Origin: Comamonadaceae bacterium
GTDB lineage: Bacteria > Pseudomonadota > Gammaproteobacteria > Burkholderiales > Burkholderiaceae_C
NCBI GenBank assembly: GCA_027488985.1
Contig: JAIYAR010000013.1
Location: 1-64,000, forward strand
Reading direction: 5' to 3'
DNA: 64,000 nucleotides
Part shown: one piece after another, positions 1 to 6,080 of the stretch
How the letters are laid out: each line of letters starts with the position of its first letter
Position numbering within the stretch: position 1 is the stretch's first letter
Notes under the pieces: model-generated
What the model was told of the DNA's origin: nothing
Databases searched by the model: none
Seen by the model: only the letters and a program-made list of their open reading frames with translations
Position numbers and translations under genes: made by a program

Positions 1-1011
1 CAAGCTGACGGCAGCTACATCGTTAAAGAGTTTTGGGACGAGATAGACAGCGGACGAGTGCAAGGCTACGGCTTAAGCCTGCAACGTATCGCTAAGGAAG
101 TAAGGCATGCAGCGTTAGGGCCATGCACACGCATTGACTTTAAGGCAAGCAGCTACGCAATACTTACGTCGCTTGCACTCGCAATCAATCCACAGCTAAA
201 AGTCGAATCAATCAAGCATTACGTCAAGCATCGCAGCAGTGTGCGTAAGCGCATTGCAAAAGAAGTTGGCGTGAGCGAGGACAGGATAAAAACGGTTTTT
301 ACGGCTATTGGCTTTGGCGCAAAAGTTAGCGACAACCCTTACAACAGCATCAATGAGCTGCTTGGCAAAGAAGCGTATGCGAAGCTAGTTGCAAACGCAG
401 AGTTTGTGGAAATACGCGAGGCGTTTAAAGCCGTATGCAAAACGATATTGGCGAACGAATTGTTTAAAGGTGACTGCTTTAGCGTTGGCGCTCACACGTA
501 CAACACCATCAGTCCCAAAACACAAACCAAGCGCACAAAAAATCAAAAGCTAGCGTGGCTCTATCAAGCTTGCGAACGCATGGCGCTGGATATGGTCATC
601 GAAAAAATGCCAAGTGCATTTGTTATGCAGTTGCCTGTACACGACTGCATGTACTTGCAACAGCCGCTACCTGCGCATGTAGTGCTGGACTTGAAAACAG
701 AATTGCGCACCGTGTTTGAACTGCTTGACTTTGAACAGGAAAAAATTGTGCCAATACATGCGCGCGAAGATCACAGCATGTTTACTGCTGATTGGGACAG
801 TGCAGAGACGGAGCACAGACTGCGCACGCAAGAAGCAGAGCGCGCAGCGGTTGGCTATCAGTCAAGCGTTGCAGTAACTGGCAACACAGGCTTTACAGCT
901 ACGGACTACACAGGTGAGACAAATGCGCAGTACGAACAACGCAGGCGGCGCACGCTGATGATGGAAGACTTGCTGCATGCGCATAAACGCGAAGCACAAG
1001 AGGACGAGTAA
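1..1011 (+). CDS. Family-A-like polymerase palm protein (5' truncated)
   Basis: The frame is open from base 1, so the gene starts outside the window; the first internal start-like codon is the GTG at 58. At least 336 residues are present. Three segments fall in the order expected for a family A DNA polymerase or T7-like RNA polymerase palm: an Asp in TRIDFKASSYAIL (motif A-like), a Lys seven residues before an aromatic-Gly pair in RIKTVFTAIGFGAK (motif B, fingers-helix-like), and LPVHDCMYL near the C-terminus (motif C-like; Pol I has HDE, here the Glu is Cys). The tail after about residue 250 is charged and Arg/Glu-rich. Seen: the motifs and their order. Inferred: nucleotide polymerisation. 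The match is by motif only and the protein could be a distant or inactive relative. Confidence 0.45.
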   Translation, partial: QADGSYIVKEFWDEIDSGRVQGYGLSLQRIAKEVRHAALGPCTRIDFKASSYAILTSLALAINPQLKVESIKHYVKHRSSVRKRIAKEVGVSEDRIKTVFTAIGFGAKVSDNPYNSINELLGKEAYAKLVANAEFVEIREAFKAVCKTILANELFKGDCFSVGAHTYNTISPKTQTKRTKNQKLAWLYQACERMALDMVIEKMPSAFVMQLPVHDCMYLQQPLPAHVVLDLKTELRTVFELLDFEQEKIVPIHAREDHSMFTADWDSAETEHRLRTQEAERAAVGYQSSVAVTGNTGFTATDYTGETNAQYEQRRRRTLMMEDLLHAHKREAQEDE

Positions 1012-1190
1012 GCGCATCGCGCTGCTGCTGCTTTAGTACTATGCGCAGCAGCACACCGCACAAAACGCGCTACAAGCTGCGCGCACGCCAAAACAATAGC
1101 AGCGCACCTGGCACAGCATAAAACGTGCTGTAGCGCTGATTTAGTGACGCACCTTACTGAGCATAAGAAAACAGCACTTTTATTAACTAA
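1012..1190. other. Non-coding stretch after the polymerase gene
   Basis: No convincing gene on either strand. The DNA is rich in gcagc and cgcgc words just after the polymerase stop codon, then becomes AT-rich toward the integrase promoter. The minus-strand ORF covering 906-1091 is a low-complexity Cys/Ala/Arg shadow and is not supported. Confidence 0.5.
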
Positions 1191-1285
1191 ACGCCAAACA
1201 TATTGTGCATTGGCGTAGGTTTTTATTAGGTAGACAAAGGCTACCTAAGAAAACACACTGTAGTTACGTTAAATACTAACTACAG
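1191..1285. promoter_or_regulatory. Three consecutive inverted repeats before the small integrase
   Basis: Three separate perfect inverted repeats lie head to tail just before the recombinase gene: ACGCCAA/TTGGCGT (1191-1197 and 1210-1216), TTAGGTAG/CTACCTAA (1226-1233 and 1241-1248) and CTGTAGTTA/TAACTACAG (1258-1266 and 1277-1285). The last ends 11 bases before the ATG. They could be repressor or excisionase operators, recombinase-binding arms, or RNA hairpins in the leader; the first is followed by a short T-rich run and could also act as a weak terminator. The arrangement is seen directly; the role is inference. Confidence 0.5.
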
Positions 1286-1296
1286 AAAGTTAATAA

Positions 1297-1866
1297 ATGT
1301 CCCAAGCTAAATCACTTACGCAATGCGAAATTACAAAAGTACTTGAACACATTGCTGCACGTAACTTTGCGCTGCGCAATCGCACCATGTTTCTCACCAG
1401 CCTGTACAGCGGCATGCGTGCAAAGGAAATCAGCTGCTTACGCATCGCTGATGTTTTGAACGAAGACGGTACTGTGCGCAGCGAAGTTCGCTTGACTGCG
1501 GAAATGACTAAAGGGCGACACCCACGCACTGTGTACTTGAACGTCAAGCTACAAACAGAGCTGCAACGCTATTTGGATATGCGACGAGTGGATGACAAGA
1601 CACAGCCGCTGTTTATTACTGCTGGCCGTAAAGCATTTAGTGCTGCTGGTATGGTGCAGTTTTTTTACTGGCTATACAAGGATGCTGGCATTAATGGTGC
1701 AAGCAGTCACAGTGGGCGCAGGACGTACGCTACTGTGATTGCTGCAAAGGGAACCAGCTTGCGCGTGCTAATGCGATTGATGGGGCACAAAAACTTGGCG
1801 ACTACTGCAGTCTATGTGGACGCAAGCGACGACATGATGCGTAATGCTGTGGAATTAATAGGCTGA
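1297..1866 (+). CDS. Tyrosine recombinase, catalytic domain only
   Basis: This 189-residue protein carries the tyrosine-recombinase active site: Arg in YSGMRAKEIS, Lys in MTKGRHPR, HSGRR (box II, HxxR), GHKN (second His) and the nucleophile Tyr in TTAVYVD. Full integrases are usually 300-450 residues; here the N-terminal arm-binding and core-binding domains are missing and the protein starts about 25 residues before the catalytic fold. It may work as a small resolvase-like or XerC/D-like recombinase for dimer resolution or DNA inversion, or as a partner of the large integrase at 7122. It converges on the gene at 1870 with only three bases between stops. Fold assignment is confident; the role is not. 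Confidence 0.85.
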   Translation: MSQAKSLTQCEITKVLEHIAARNFALRNRTMFLTSLYSGMRAKEISCLRIADVLNEDGTVRSEVRLTAEMTKGRHPRTVYLNVKLQTELQRYLDMRRVDDKTQPLFITAGRKAFSAAGMVQFFYWLYKDAGINGASSHSGRRTYATVIAAKGTSLRVLMRLMGHKNLATTAVYVDASDDMMRNAVELIG

Positions 1867-1869
1867 TTA

Positions 1870-2616
1870 TCAGCTTTGCTTACTATTTGGAAACTGCCCT
1901 TTAGCAGTGTTAGCAACAATTAACGATGCATCCTTAAAGTACCTGCTGACTGTTGCAGCCATTACACTTCGTTTATAGGCTGCTTCACGCGTGTCGTCTG
2001 TAACTAAAGGCATAGCAGACTGAACAAGATTTAATTCTTTTCCTATCTGTGCAAGCGTCTTTCTTTTAACTGCCGTTTTATTGGCAATGACAGCATCGTA
2101 AACAGTGAGTTGAATTCGTAAAGTTTCAATAGAGACACTGCGATACATGGGATAACGTGCAGTACTTGCATCGCTATCACTAAGCGCCTTTCGCCCTCTC
2201 TTGCCACCATGCCTAGTCGCAAGTAGTTTTGCAAAGTAGCCTTGCATACGACGCTTGCTAATTGCTAATGGCACTGCAACGACCATCATCCTCTCTTTGG
2301 TCCAAGCGCTATCCCAGTCTGCTGGACTGTGCAACTCCTGCACACGCTCAGGCAGTGGCTGCTCGCCAAACAGCACAGCGCCACGCTCGCCTGCATTCCA
2401 CCACGCCTTAAAGCTGCTATTGCGCACATCGCCAAAGTCTGCATACAACGCAGACAGTGAGCCTTGTCCATCGTTTGTACAGCACGCTAAGTAGTCATCG
2501 TTACGTCTCAAAAACTCCCACCACCAATAGTACGGGCTTCGCTGTTGATAGCTAGCTGACAAAGGCTTAGTGACTTTTCCAAACAGTGGATGTTTTGCCT
2601 TAAAAAATACTCTCAT
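1870..2616 (-). CDS. Conserved-looking hypothetical protein with a YYWWWEFLRR motif
   Basis: A 248-residue protein of unknown function. It has a strongly aromatic N-terminal segment (SPYYWWWEFLRRNDDYLACC, about residues 27-46), an FGDVRNSSFKAWW segment, then a basic middle part (TRHGGKRGRKAL) and a C-terminal half with a possible helix-turn-helix-like region (KTLAQIGKEL). There is no signal peptide or membrane segment. I recall similar aromatic-rich proteins beside integrases in proteobacterial genomic islands, but I cannot name a family. It is divergent from the small-gene operon at 2754 and shares an intergenic region with palindromes, so it may belong to element maintenance or regulation. 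No function is assigned. Confidence 0.7.
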   Translation of the reverse strand: MRVFFKAKHPLFGKVTKPLSASYQQRSPYYWWWEFLRRNDDYLACCTNDGQGSLSALYADFGDVRNSSFKAWWNAGERGAVLFGEQPLPERVQELHSPADWDSAWTKERMMVVAVPLAISKRRMQGYFAKLLATRHGGKRGRKALSDSDASTARYPMYRSVSIETLRIQLTVYDAVIANKTAVKRKTLAQIGKELNLVQSAMPLVTDDTREAAYKRSVMAATVSRYFKDASLIVANTAKGQFPNSKQS

Positions 2617-2654
2617 TGTTTTAACAATCTAATTGCAACTAACATAATTAGATT
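2615..2654. promoter_or_regulatory. Two adjoining palindromes in a divergent promoter region
   Basis: ATTGTT-TT-AACAAT (2615-2628) overlaps the start codon of the gene at 1870-2616. It is directly followed by AATCTAATT (2626-2634) and its complement AATTAGATT (2646-2654), separated by 11 bases. The region is very AT-rich and lies between divergent genes, so an operator for a repressor controlling both directions is likely. No protein can be matched to it. Confidence 0.45.
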
Positions 2655-2753
2655 ATCACATAAATTCATATTAATAGACAATAGAGACTTAGATTGATGA
2701 GAAAGCAGAGAGCTTTCAAATCATCTAAAAACCTTAATTTAATGGAGTTTTCT

Positions 2754-3014
2754 ATGTGTGATATTTGCAAAAAAGAACATTTACGAGCTAGCGTTACAGA
2801 GAATGATTTAAACGAGTTTGTGGAAGGATTTATTGGCACTAAGTACAAGAATAGCAATATTTTTGAAAAGGGCATTGACTTTGATCGAGTTATACATTGG
2901 AGGCGAGATGGTAAAGATGAAAAATTGACTTACGTATATATGGACTGCAAAGGTAAGTTTGTTGCTTGGTATTTGGTGGCTGATGGTATTGGAAACAAAC
3001 AAAGAGCTAAATGA
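2754..3014 (+). CDS. Small hypothetical protein with an N-terminal CxxC
   Basis: The start chosen is ATG 2754 because GGAG (2744-2747) sits six bases before it; upstream in-frame TTG 2694 and ATGs at 2697 and 2742 lack a good ribosome site. The product is 86 residues, begins MCDICKKEH, and has a basic and aromatic C-terminal half (VIHWRRDGK, YVYMDCKGKFVAWYLV). One CxxC pair plus a later Cys does not make a complete zinc site by itself. Its TGA overlaps the ATG of the next gene (ATGA), so translation is probably coupled. It is the first gene of a run of five. Function unknown. Confidence 0.65.
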   Translation: MCDICKKEHLRASVTENDLNEFVEGFIGTKYKNSNIFEKGIDFDRVIHWRRDGKDEKLTYVYMDCKGKFVAWYLVADGIGNKQRAK

Positions 3015-3190
3015 TTCCTACACAAAAAGATACTAATATGCACCTGACACATGAACAATGCTGCGAAGTTATGCGTATTTTGCAGGTTATTACTGAGGCT
3101 AAATTACCCCTGCGAACGCGTTACGAGATGGCGGAATTACTGCAAATGACATATTTGATTACAGACAAGAAGGAATTTATTAAATTATGA
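3011..3190 (+). CDS. 59-residue hypothetical protein, coupled both sides
   Basis: A 59-residue frame that starts in an ATGA overlap with the gene before and ends in an ATGA overlap with the gene after, which is the main evidence that it is translated. It looks like a small helical protein: HLTHEQCCEVMRILQVIT and LRTRYEMAELLQMTYLIT are plausible amphipathic helices. No known motif is recognised. Its length puts it below common gene-calling limits, so it may be absent from automatic annotations of related elements. Confidence 0.6.
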   Translation: MIPTQKDTNMHLTHEQCCEVMRILQVITEAKLPLRTRYEMAELLQMTYLITDKKEFIKL

Positions 3191-3372
3191 GTGCAAGCGG
3201 AAGAGCTATTAGAGAAGTGACTTTTATTATTGAAGTTGAAACTACTGACGCAAGAGAGGTTGAACTTGCATCAAAGCTATATGTTGTTTTCGACATTCCA
3301 ATGGAAGTATTGGATCGCATGGAAAGCAAATGGGAACGTCGCTGCAACGCAGACAGTCGCCTAACAGCTTAA
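3187..3372 (+). CDS. 61-residue hypothetical protein
   Basis: Starts in the ATGA overlap with the preceding 59-residue gene. The product has an alternating beta-like stretch (VTFIIEVETTDAREVE) followed by helical segments (ASKLYVVF, MEVLDRMESKWERR), a plausible small alpha/beta or ribbon-helix fold, but no family is recognised. The next gene begins 21 bases after its stop with its own ribosome site, so coupling is looser at that junction. Composition is like the rest of the element. Confidence 0.55.
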   Translation: MSASGRAIREVTFIIEVETTDAREVELASKLYVVFDIPMEVLDRMESKWERRCNADSRLTA

Positions 3373-3393
3373 TTGAACTAGAAAGGAAATATT

Positions 3394-3840
3394 ATGACTA
3401 AGCAAATTAACTTTTTCGAACAACTTAAACAAGACGCTAGCATTACCTTTAGCGACAAGCCAAAGGTAGTTTATCTACGTAGGCAAGTGAGTGTTGAAGA
3501 TGTGCGGAAGAAAGTACTGGCAAATCTCACAACGAACAAAGCAGTGTTTGAGGGCAAGAGTAATGAAGATGTACTGGCCAACTATAAAAAAGTAGGCAAC
3601 ACATTTCAGTTCGCTATTAAATACGGCGTAAGGCCGTTGCCAAACGTGCTAGGCGGTAGCACCTATGTCGATGGACTTAACCGCGCACAGATGCTGTCAG
3701 CGTTTGACACAGCTTGTGAGATGGTAGAGCGTGGCGACTGTGACACTGCCTTGCAGACGTTGATGGCTGCAAATGCGGCGATGCGCAAGAAGGTTAAGAC
3801 GAAGCCCGCAAGCCAGAAAAAGAAGAAAGTTGCAGCATGA
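3394..3840 (+). CDS. Hypothetical protein with a lysine-rich tail
   Basis: A 148-residue protein preceded by an AGGA ribosome site about seven bases before the ATG. It has a charged N-terminal half (VYLRRQVSVEDVRKKVLANL), a middle segment FAIKYGVRPLPNVLGG, a helical segment AQMLSAFDTACEMVERGD, and ends in a strongly basic tail (KKVKTKPASQKKKKVAA). A basic tail of this type often contacts nucleic acid, but that is inference. The stop overlaps the start of the next gene (ATGA at 3837-3840). It is the largest member of the small-gene operon. No homologous family recognised. Confidence 0.7.
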   Translation: MTKQINFFEQLKQDASITFSDKPKVVYLRRQVSVEDVRKKVLANLTTNKAVFEGKSNEDVLANYKKVGNTFQFAIKYGVRPLPNVLGGSTYVDGLNRAQMLSAFDTACEMVERGDCDTALQTLMAANAAMRKKVKTKPASQKKKKVAA

Positions 3841-4010
3841 GTAAGAAGAAAGCAAAGCGCACAGCCGCAGAACGCGCTGAATTGCTGGCTCAAAAGCCCA
3901 TCTCGCTGCATGGCAAACGCTGCAGATGTGATAGATGCACTGATTGGCGAAAGCAAAAGCTTGAAAGCTTTAATTGTTGGATTGGAGTGCTATTTGATGA
4001 GGTGAAATAG
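3837..4010 (+). CDS. 57-residue basic Cys-containing hypothetical protein
   Basis: Starts in an ATGA overlap with the previous gene. The 57-residue product is very basic at the N-terminus (MSKKKAKRTAAERAE) and has the spacing C-x-C-x2-C (CRCDRC) near the middle, followed by one more Cys in FNCW; this could bind zinc, though a four-ligand site is not certain. It ends 28 bases before a strong terminator hairpin, so it is the last gene of the operon. Too short for most gene finders. Function unknown. Confidence 0.55.
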   Translation: MSKKKAKRTAAERAELLAQKPISLHGKRCRCDRCTDWRKQKLESFNCWIGVLFDEVK

Positions 4011-4038
4011 TAGCGATCTAACTAGTGGCTTGGGTGCA

Positions 4039-4066
4039 AAAAAAGCAGCTAAAAAGCTGCTTTTTT
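4039..4066. terminator. Bidirectional intrinsic terminator
   Basis: A 12-bp perfect stem (AAAAAAGCAGCT / AGCTGCTTTTTT) with a four-base AAAA loop. It has a T run on the plus strand and an A run that becomes a T run on the minus strand, so it can end both the plus-strand small-gene operon (stop at 4010) and the minus-strand secreted-protein genes (stop at 4098). Confidence 0.85.
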
Positions 4067-4097
4067 GTTTGGTATTTAGGTACACAAAACACACGAC

Positions 4098-4448
4098 TCA
4101 TTCGATTGACTTAATCATTTCATTCTCAATGAGTTTGGCTACACCACTACCAGCGCAAGACTTACTGTTTCCATTCTTTATACCTGATACTTGTACATAG
4201 ATGACACACTTACCGCTTGCAGCATTTAGAGAAGAATTAGCACTCAAAGATAAAAAAGTACCATCCCTTATCATATCCGTACATTCAAGTACTGACAAAT
4301 TAGCAGATGAACTATTTATCAAAGCACTCATTGCGGCTTGTTTTGATATTTTATATTGGGAGCAATTTAGAGGTCCCGCATAAACTGCTCCATGCATAGC
4401 AATTGACAAAGACATCAATGACGCTGTTAAGATTAATTTTTTATTCAT
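4098..4448 (-). CDS. Small secreted hypothetical protein A
   Basis: A 116-residue protein with a classical signal peptide: MNKKLI, a hydrophobic core (LTASLMSLSIAMHGAVYA) and an AYA-type cleavage site near residue 24. The mature part of about 92 residues is Ser/Ala/Asn-rich with four Cys (NCSQY, LECTD, GKCVIY, KSCAGSG), probably two disulfides in the periplasm. The gene follows the next secreted protein gene (stop 4468) after 19 bases, so the pair is probably cotranscribed. No family recognised. Exported cargo inside a mobile element could be a toxin, inhibitor or surface factor, but nothing in the sequence decides this. Confidence 0.65.
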   Translation of the reverse strand: MNKKLILTASLMSLSIAMHGAVYAGPLNCSQYKISKQAAMSALINSSSANLSVLECTDMIRDGTFLSLSANSSLNAASGKCVIYVQVSGIKNGNSKSCAGSGVAKLIENEMIKSIE

Positions 4449-4467
4449 TTACGAAAAAACTCTATTT

Positions 4468-4881
4468 TTAATTCGTCAAAACCACACAAACAGCACTAGA
4501 ATTATATTGAGCTACAGCAAGTTGCTTCGATGCAATACTATTTCTTGCTGCAAAAACTCCTTTGTAATAATTAAATGCATTTATGTCTTTTATTCTATTT
4601 TCCATACAGCTGTAGGTTTGAGACATTGGGGCTCCAATTACAAAACATCCATCCGCAACAGAAGACCACTGCGACTCAACACCTTTATACTTGTCAGCAA
4701 TTCGCTTAACTTGCTGAATGACTTGTGTAGAGTAGTCGCTTGCTTTGACTCCCATTTTTAACGCCATTGAAACGGCACCAATACACATACCCTCTTCTAA
4801 TGCGGGTGCTGCGTTTGACGCACTACAAAACAGCAGGTTAAAGAATATTGCTGCAATTGGCCTACAGTTATTCATCTTCAC
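4468..4881 (-). CDS. Small secreted hypothetical protein B
   Basis: A 137-residue protein starting at GTG 4881 (GGAG six bases upstream; an in-frame ATG follows at 4875). A signal peptide runs through CRPIAAIFFNLLFCSASNAA with cleavage after SNA-A, near residue 24. The mature part has four Cys (GMCIGAV, DGCFVIG, YSCMEN, AVCVVL). The opening EEGMCIGAVSMALKMG is reminiscent of Rap/Tai4-type immunity or lysozyme-inhibitor-like small periplasmic proteins, but this is only an impression. It is probably cotranscribed with the secreted gene at 4098. No confident function. Confidence 0.65.
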   Translation of the reverse strand: MKMNNCRPIAAIFFNLLFCSASNAAPALEEGMCIGAVSMALKMGVKASDYSTQVIQQVKRIADKYKGVESQWSSVADGCFVIGAPMSQTYSCMENRIKDINAFNYYKGVFAARNSIASKQLAVAQYNSSAVCVVLTN

Positions 4882-5113
4882 TCAATACTCCTTTTTCAGT
4901 CAAATCAATCAGCAATGCACATAGCAGACTTTTATCTGCTAATGGTCTATTCCTACGTCTATGGGTTCGCAGTTTTACAAAGTTTCTTATACAGTTCACT
5001 GGCATAAACGCTGCTATTTTAGTTTTATGTATCTTTTGACAAAATTGATGCAAATTTAAAAGAAACCTTGTCTCTCTTGCGAATACGCGTTCTGCGAAAA
5101 GGAAATTTATCAA
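4868..5113 (-). CDS. Doubtful small basic ORF upstream of the secreted pair
   Basis: An open frame of 81 codons from a TTG at 5113, or 45 codons from ATG 5005 (MPVNCIRNFVKL). It overlaps the start of the secreted gene at 4881 by 14 bases. The C-terminal part (LADKSLLCALLIDLTEKG, acidic end) reads like a small helical protein, and the middle (LRTHRRRNR) is basic. Neither start has a clear ribosome site. A palindrome ATGAATA-tgt-TATTCAT (5117-5133) lies just upstream and may mark a promoter for the following genes instead. Kept at low confidence. Confidence 0.3.
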   Translation of the reverse strand: MINFLFAERVFARETRFLLNLHQFCQKIHKTKIAAFMPVNCIRNFVKLRTHRRRNRPLADKSLLCALLIDLTEKGVLSEDE

Positions 5114-5178
5114 TGCATGAATATGTTATTCATATATCCCTATAGACCTGTCGCAAAACGAAGCACAGTTATTTAGTT

Positions 5179-5385
5179 TTAAGAGAGCTTATCTATGAGC
5201 AATACAACCAAAGCCAAAAATAGTATCGCGCCAAAAATGGAGCTCAATAATTTATAGTCACTTTTCTTCTCATTCTCTTTAGATATATTTGAGCTTATCG
5301 TCTGCATATCTTTAATGAGCGTCCCGCATATATAGCAGCGACCATAACTAGCTTTAACGTCACTTCGACAGCGTATGCATTTCAT
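5179..5385 (-). CDS. Zinc-ribbon plus single-TM small protein
   Basis: A 68-residue protein with GGAGG about eight bases before the ATG at 5385. Residues 3-6 (CIRC) and 17-20 (CYIC) form a compact two-CxxC zinc ribbon, followed by a polar linker (SNISKENEKKSDYK) and one C-terminal membrane helix (LLSSIFGAILFLALVVLLI). This makes a tail-anchored inner-membrane protein with a cytoplasmic zinc ribbon. Such small proteins are common and usually of unknown function. It is transcribed toward the secreted pair, but about 65 bases separate it from the next ORF. Confidence 0.65.
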   Translation of the reverse strand: MKCIRCRSDVKASYGRCYICGTLIKDMQTISSNISKENEKKSDYKLLSSIFGAILFLALVVLLIDKLS

Positions 5386-5435
5386 TCAGCGCCCCTCCTA
5401 TAGCTTATGAAAATTCTTATTTAAATAATCCACTG

Positions 5436-5855
5436 CTAGCTGCAGTGCTTATTCTCTTCAATCGATTCAATATCTGTAAATTTTTTTCTCATTAAATTTC
5501 TACCTTCACTTAGTTGTAAAGAGAAATAGTTATCCATAGTTTTCTCAATAGTTTCTAAGATGGCTTTACTGATATGTTCAACTTCATTTTTTCTATCATT
5601 TGACAATTTGAATAGATAGCAAAAATTTCTCATTGCATGTACAAGCTCTTGTTTGTCATCTAAACGATTGATAACTTCATCAATTGCTTGAACCAATAGC
5701 AGATCCAATAAGTGTTTTGTTGTTTTGCTTTCGATTGGTAACAACGTTGGATTTATTCTTCGCAAGTTAAGTCGAAAAATCTCTCCTAAAGCGACGCCAT
5801 TGCGCCTGCTTCTCCACCAACTCTCCCGCACCACATCTAACGTTTCTTTTGACAT
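5436..5855 (-). CDS. Hypothetical helical protein with an autoregulation-type promoter
   Basis: The start chosen is ATG 5855 (MSKETLDVV) because a near-consensus promoter lies just upstream and would put the transcription start near 5871; the longer frame from TTG 5906 would begin inside that promoter. The product is about 139 residues, highly helical and charged, without Cys-rich or membrane segments (RESWWRSRRNGVALGEIFRL; LLDLLLVQAIDEVINRL). No DNA-binding motif is certain, although the N-terminal 40 residues are Arg-rich. The palindrome over the -35 box suggests control by a repressor, possibly this protein. Function unknown. Confidence 0.6.
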   Translation of the reverse strand: MSKETLDVVRESWWRSRRNGVALGEIFRLNLRRINPTLLPIESKTTKHLLDLLLVQAIDEVINRLDDKQELVHAMRNFCYLFKLSNDRKNEVEHISKAILETIEKTMDNYFSLQLSEGRNLMRKKFTDIESIEENKHCS

Positions 5856-5877
5856 AAGAGCTTTTTTCGTTTTGAAA

Positions 5878-5906
5878 ATTATTAGCAATTTGACAACTAT
5901 TGTCAA
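5878..5906 (-). promoter_or_regulatory. Near-consensus sigma-70 promoter with palindromic operator
   Basis: On the minus strand: TTGACA (5906-5901), a 17-base spacer, then AATAAT (5883-5878), so a perfect -35 and a five-of-six -10. TTGACAA-tag-TTGTCAA (5906-5890) is a perfect 7-bp inverted repeat covering the -35 box. The predicted start is near 5871, giving a leader of about 16 bases to ATG 5855. A repressor bound here would block RNA polymerase. Confidence 0.65.
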
Positions 5907-5940
5907 CAGCGTATTTCTAAATTTTGGAAAAATTTTTTAA

Positions 5941-6080
5941 GGCGAACACAGATCACACAGGGAAGCCCTGCGGATTTGTTAGATCGACGCGCGAAAGAAA
6001 GAAAGATCGCCCGCGTAGTGCAGGCGACTAGACCAGGCTAAACATGAAGGGCATGCATGCTTAGCTGAAAAATGAAGAAC
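5941..6080. other. Gap without recognised feature
   Basis: Between the divergent-looking end of the 5436 operon region and the membrane protein stop at 6081 I see no gene, tRNA or clear terminator. It contains purine-rich repeats (gaaagaaagaaag near 5993) only. Confidence 0.4.

Noticed and set aside
4507..4761. 84-codon plus-strand ORF in the secreted-protein region
   Set aside because: It is antisense to the secreted gene at 4468, which has a signal peptide and a ribosome site.
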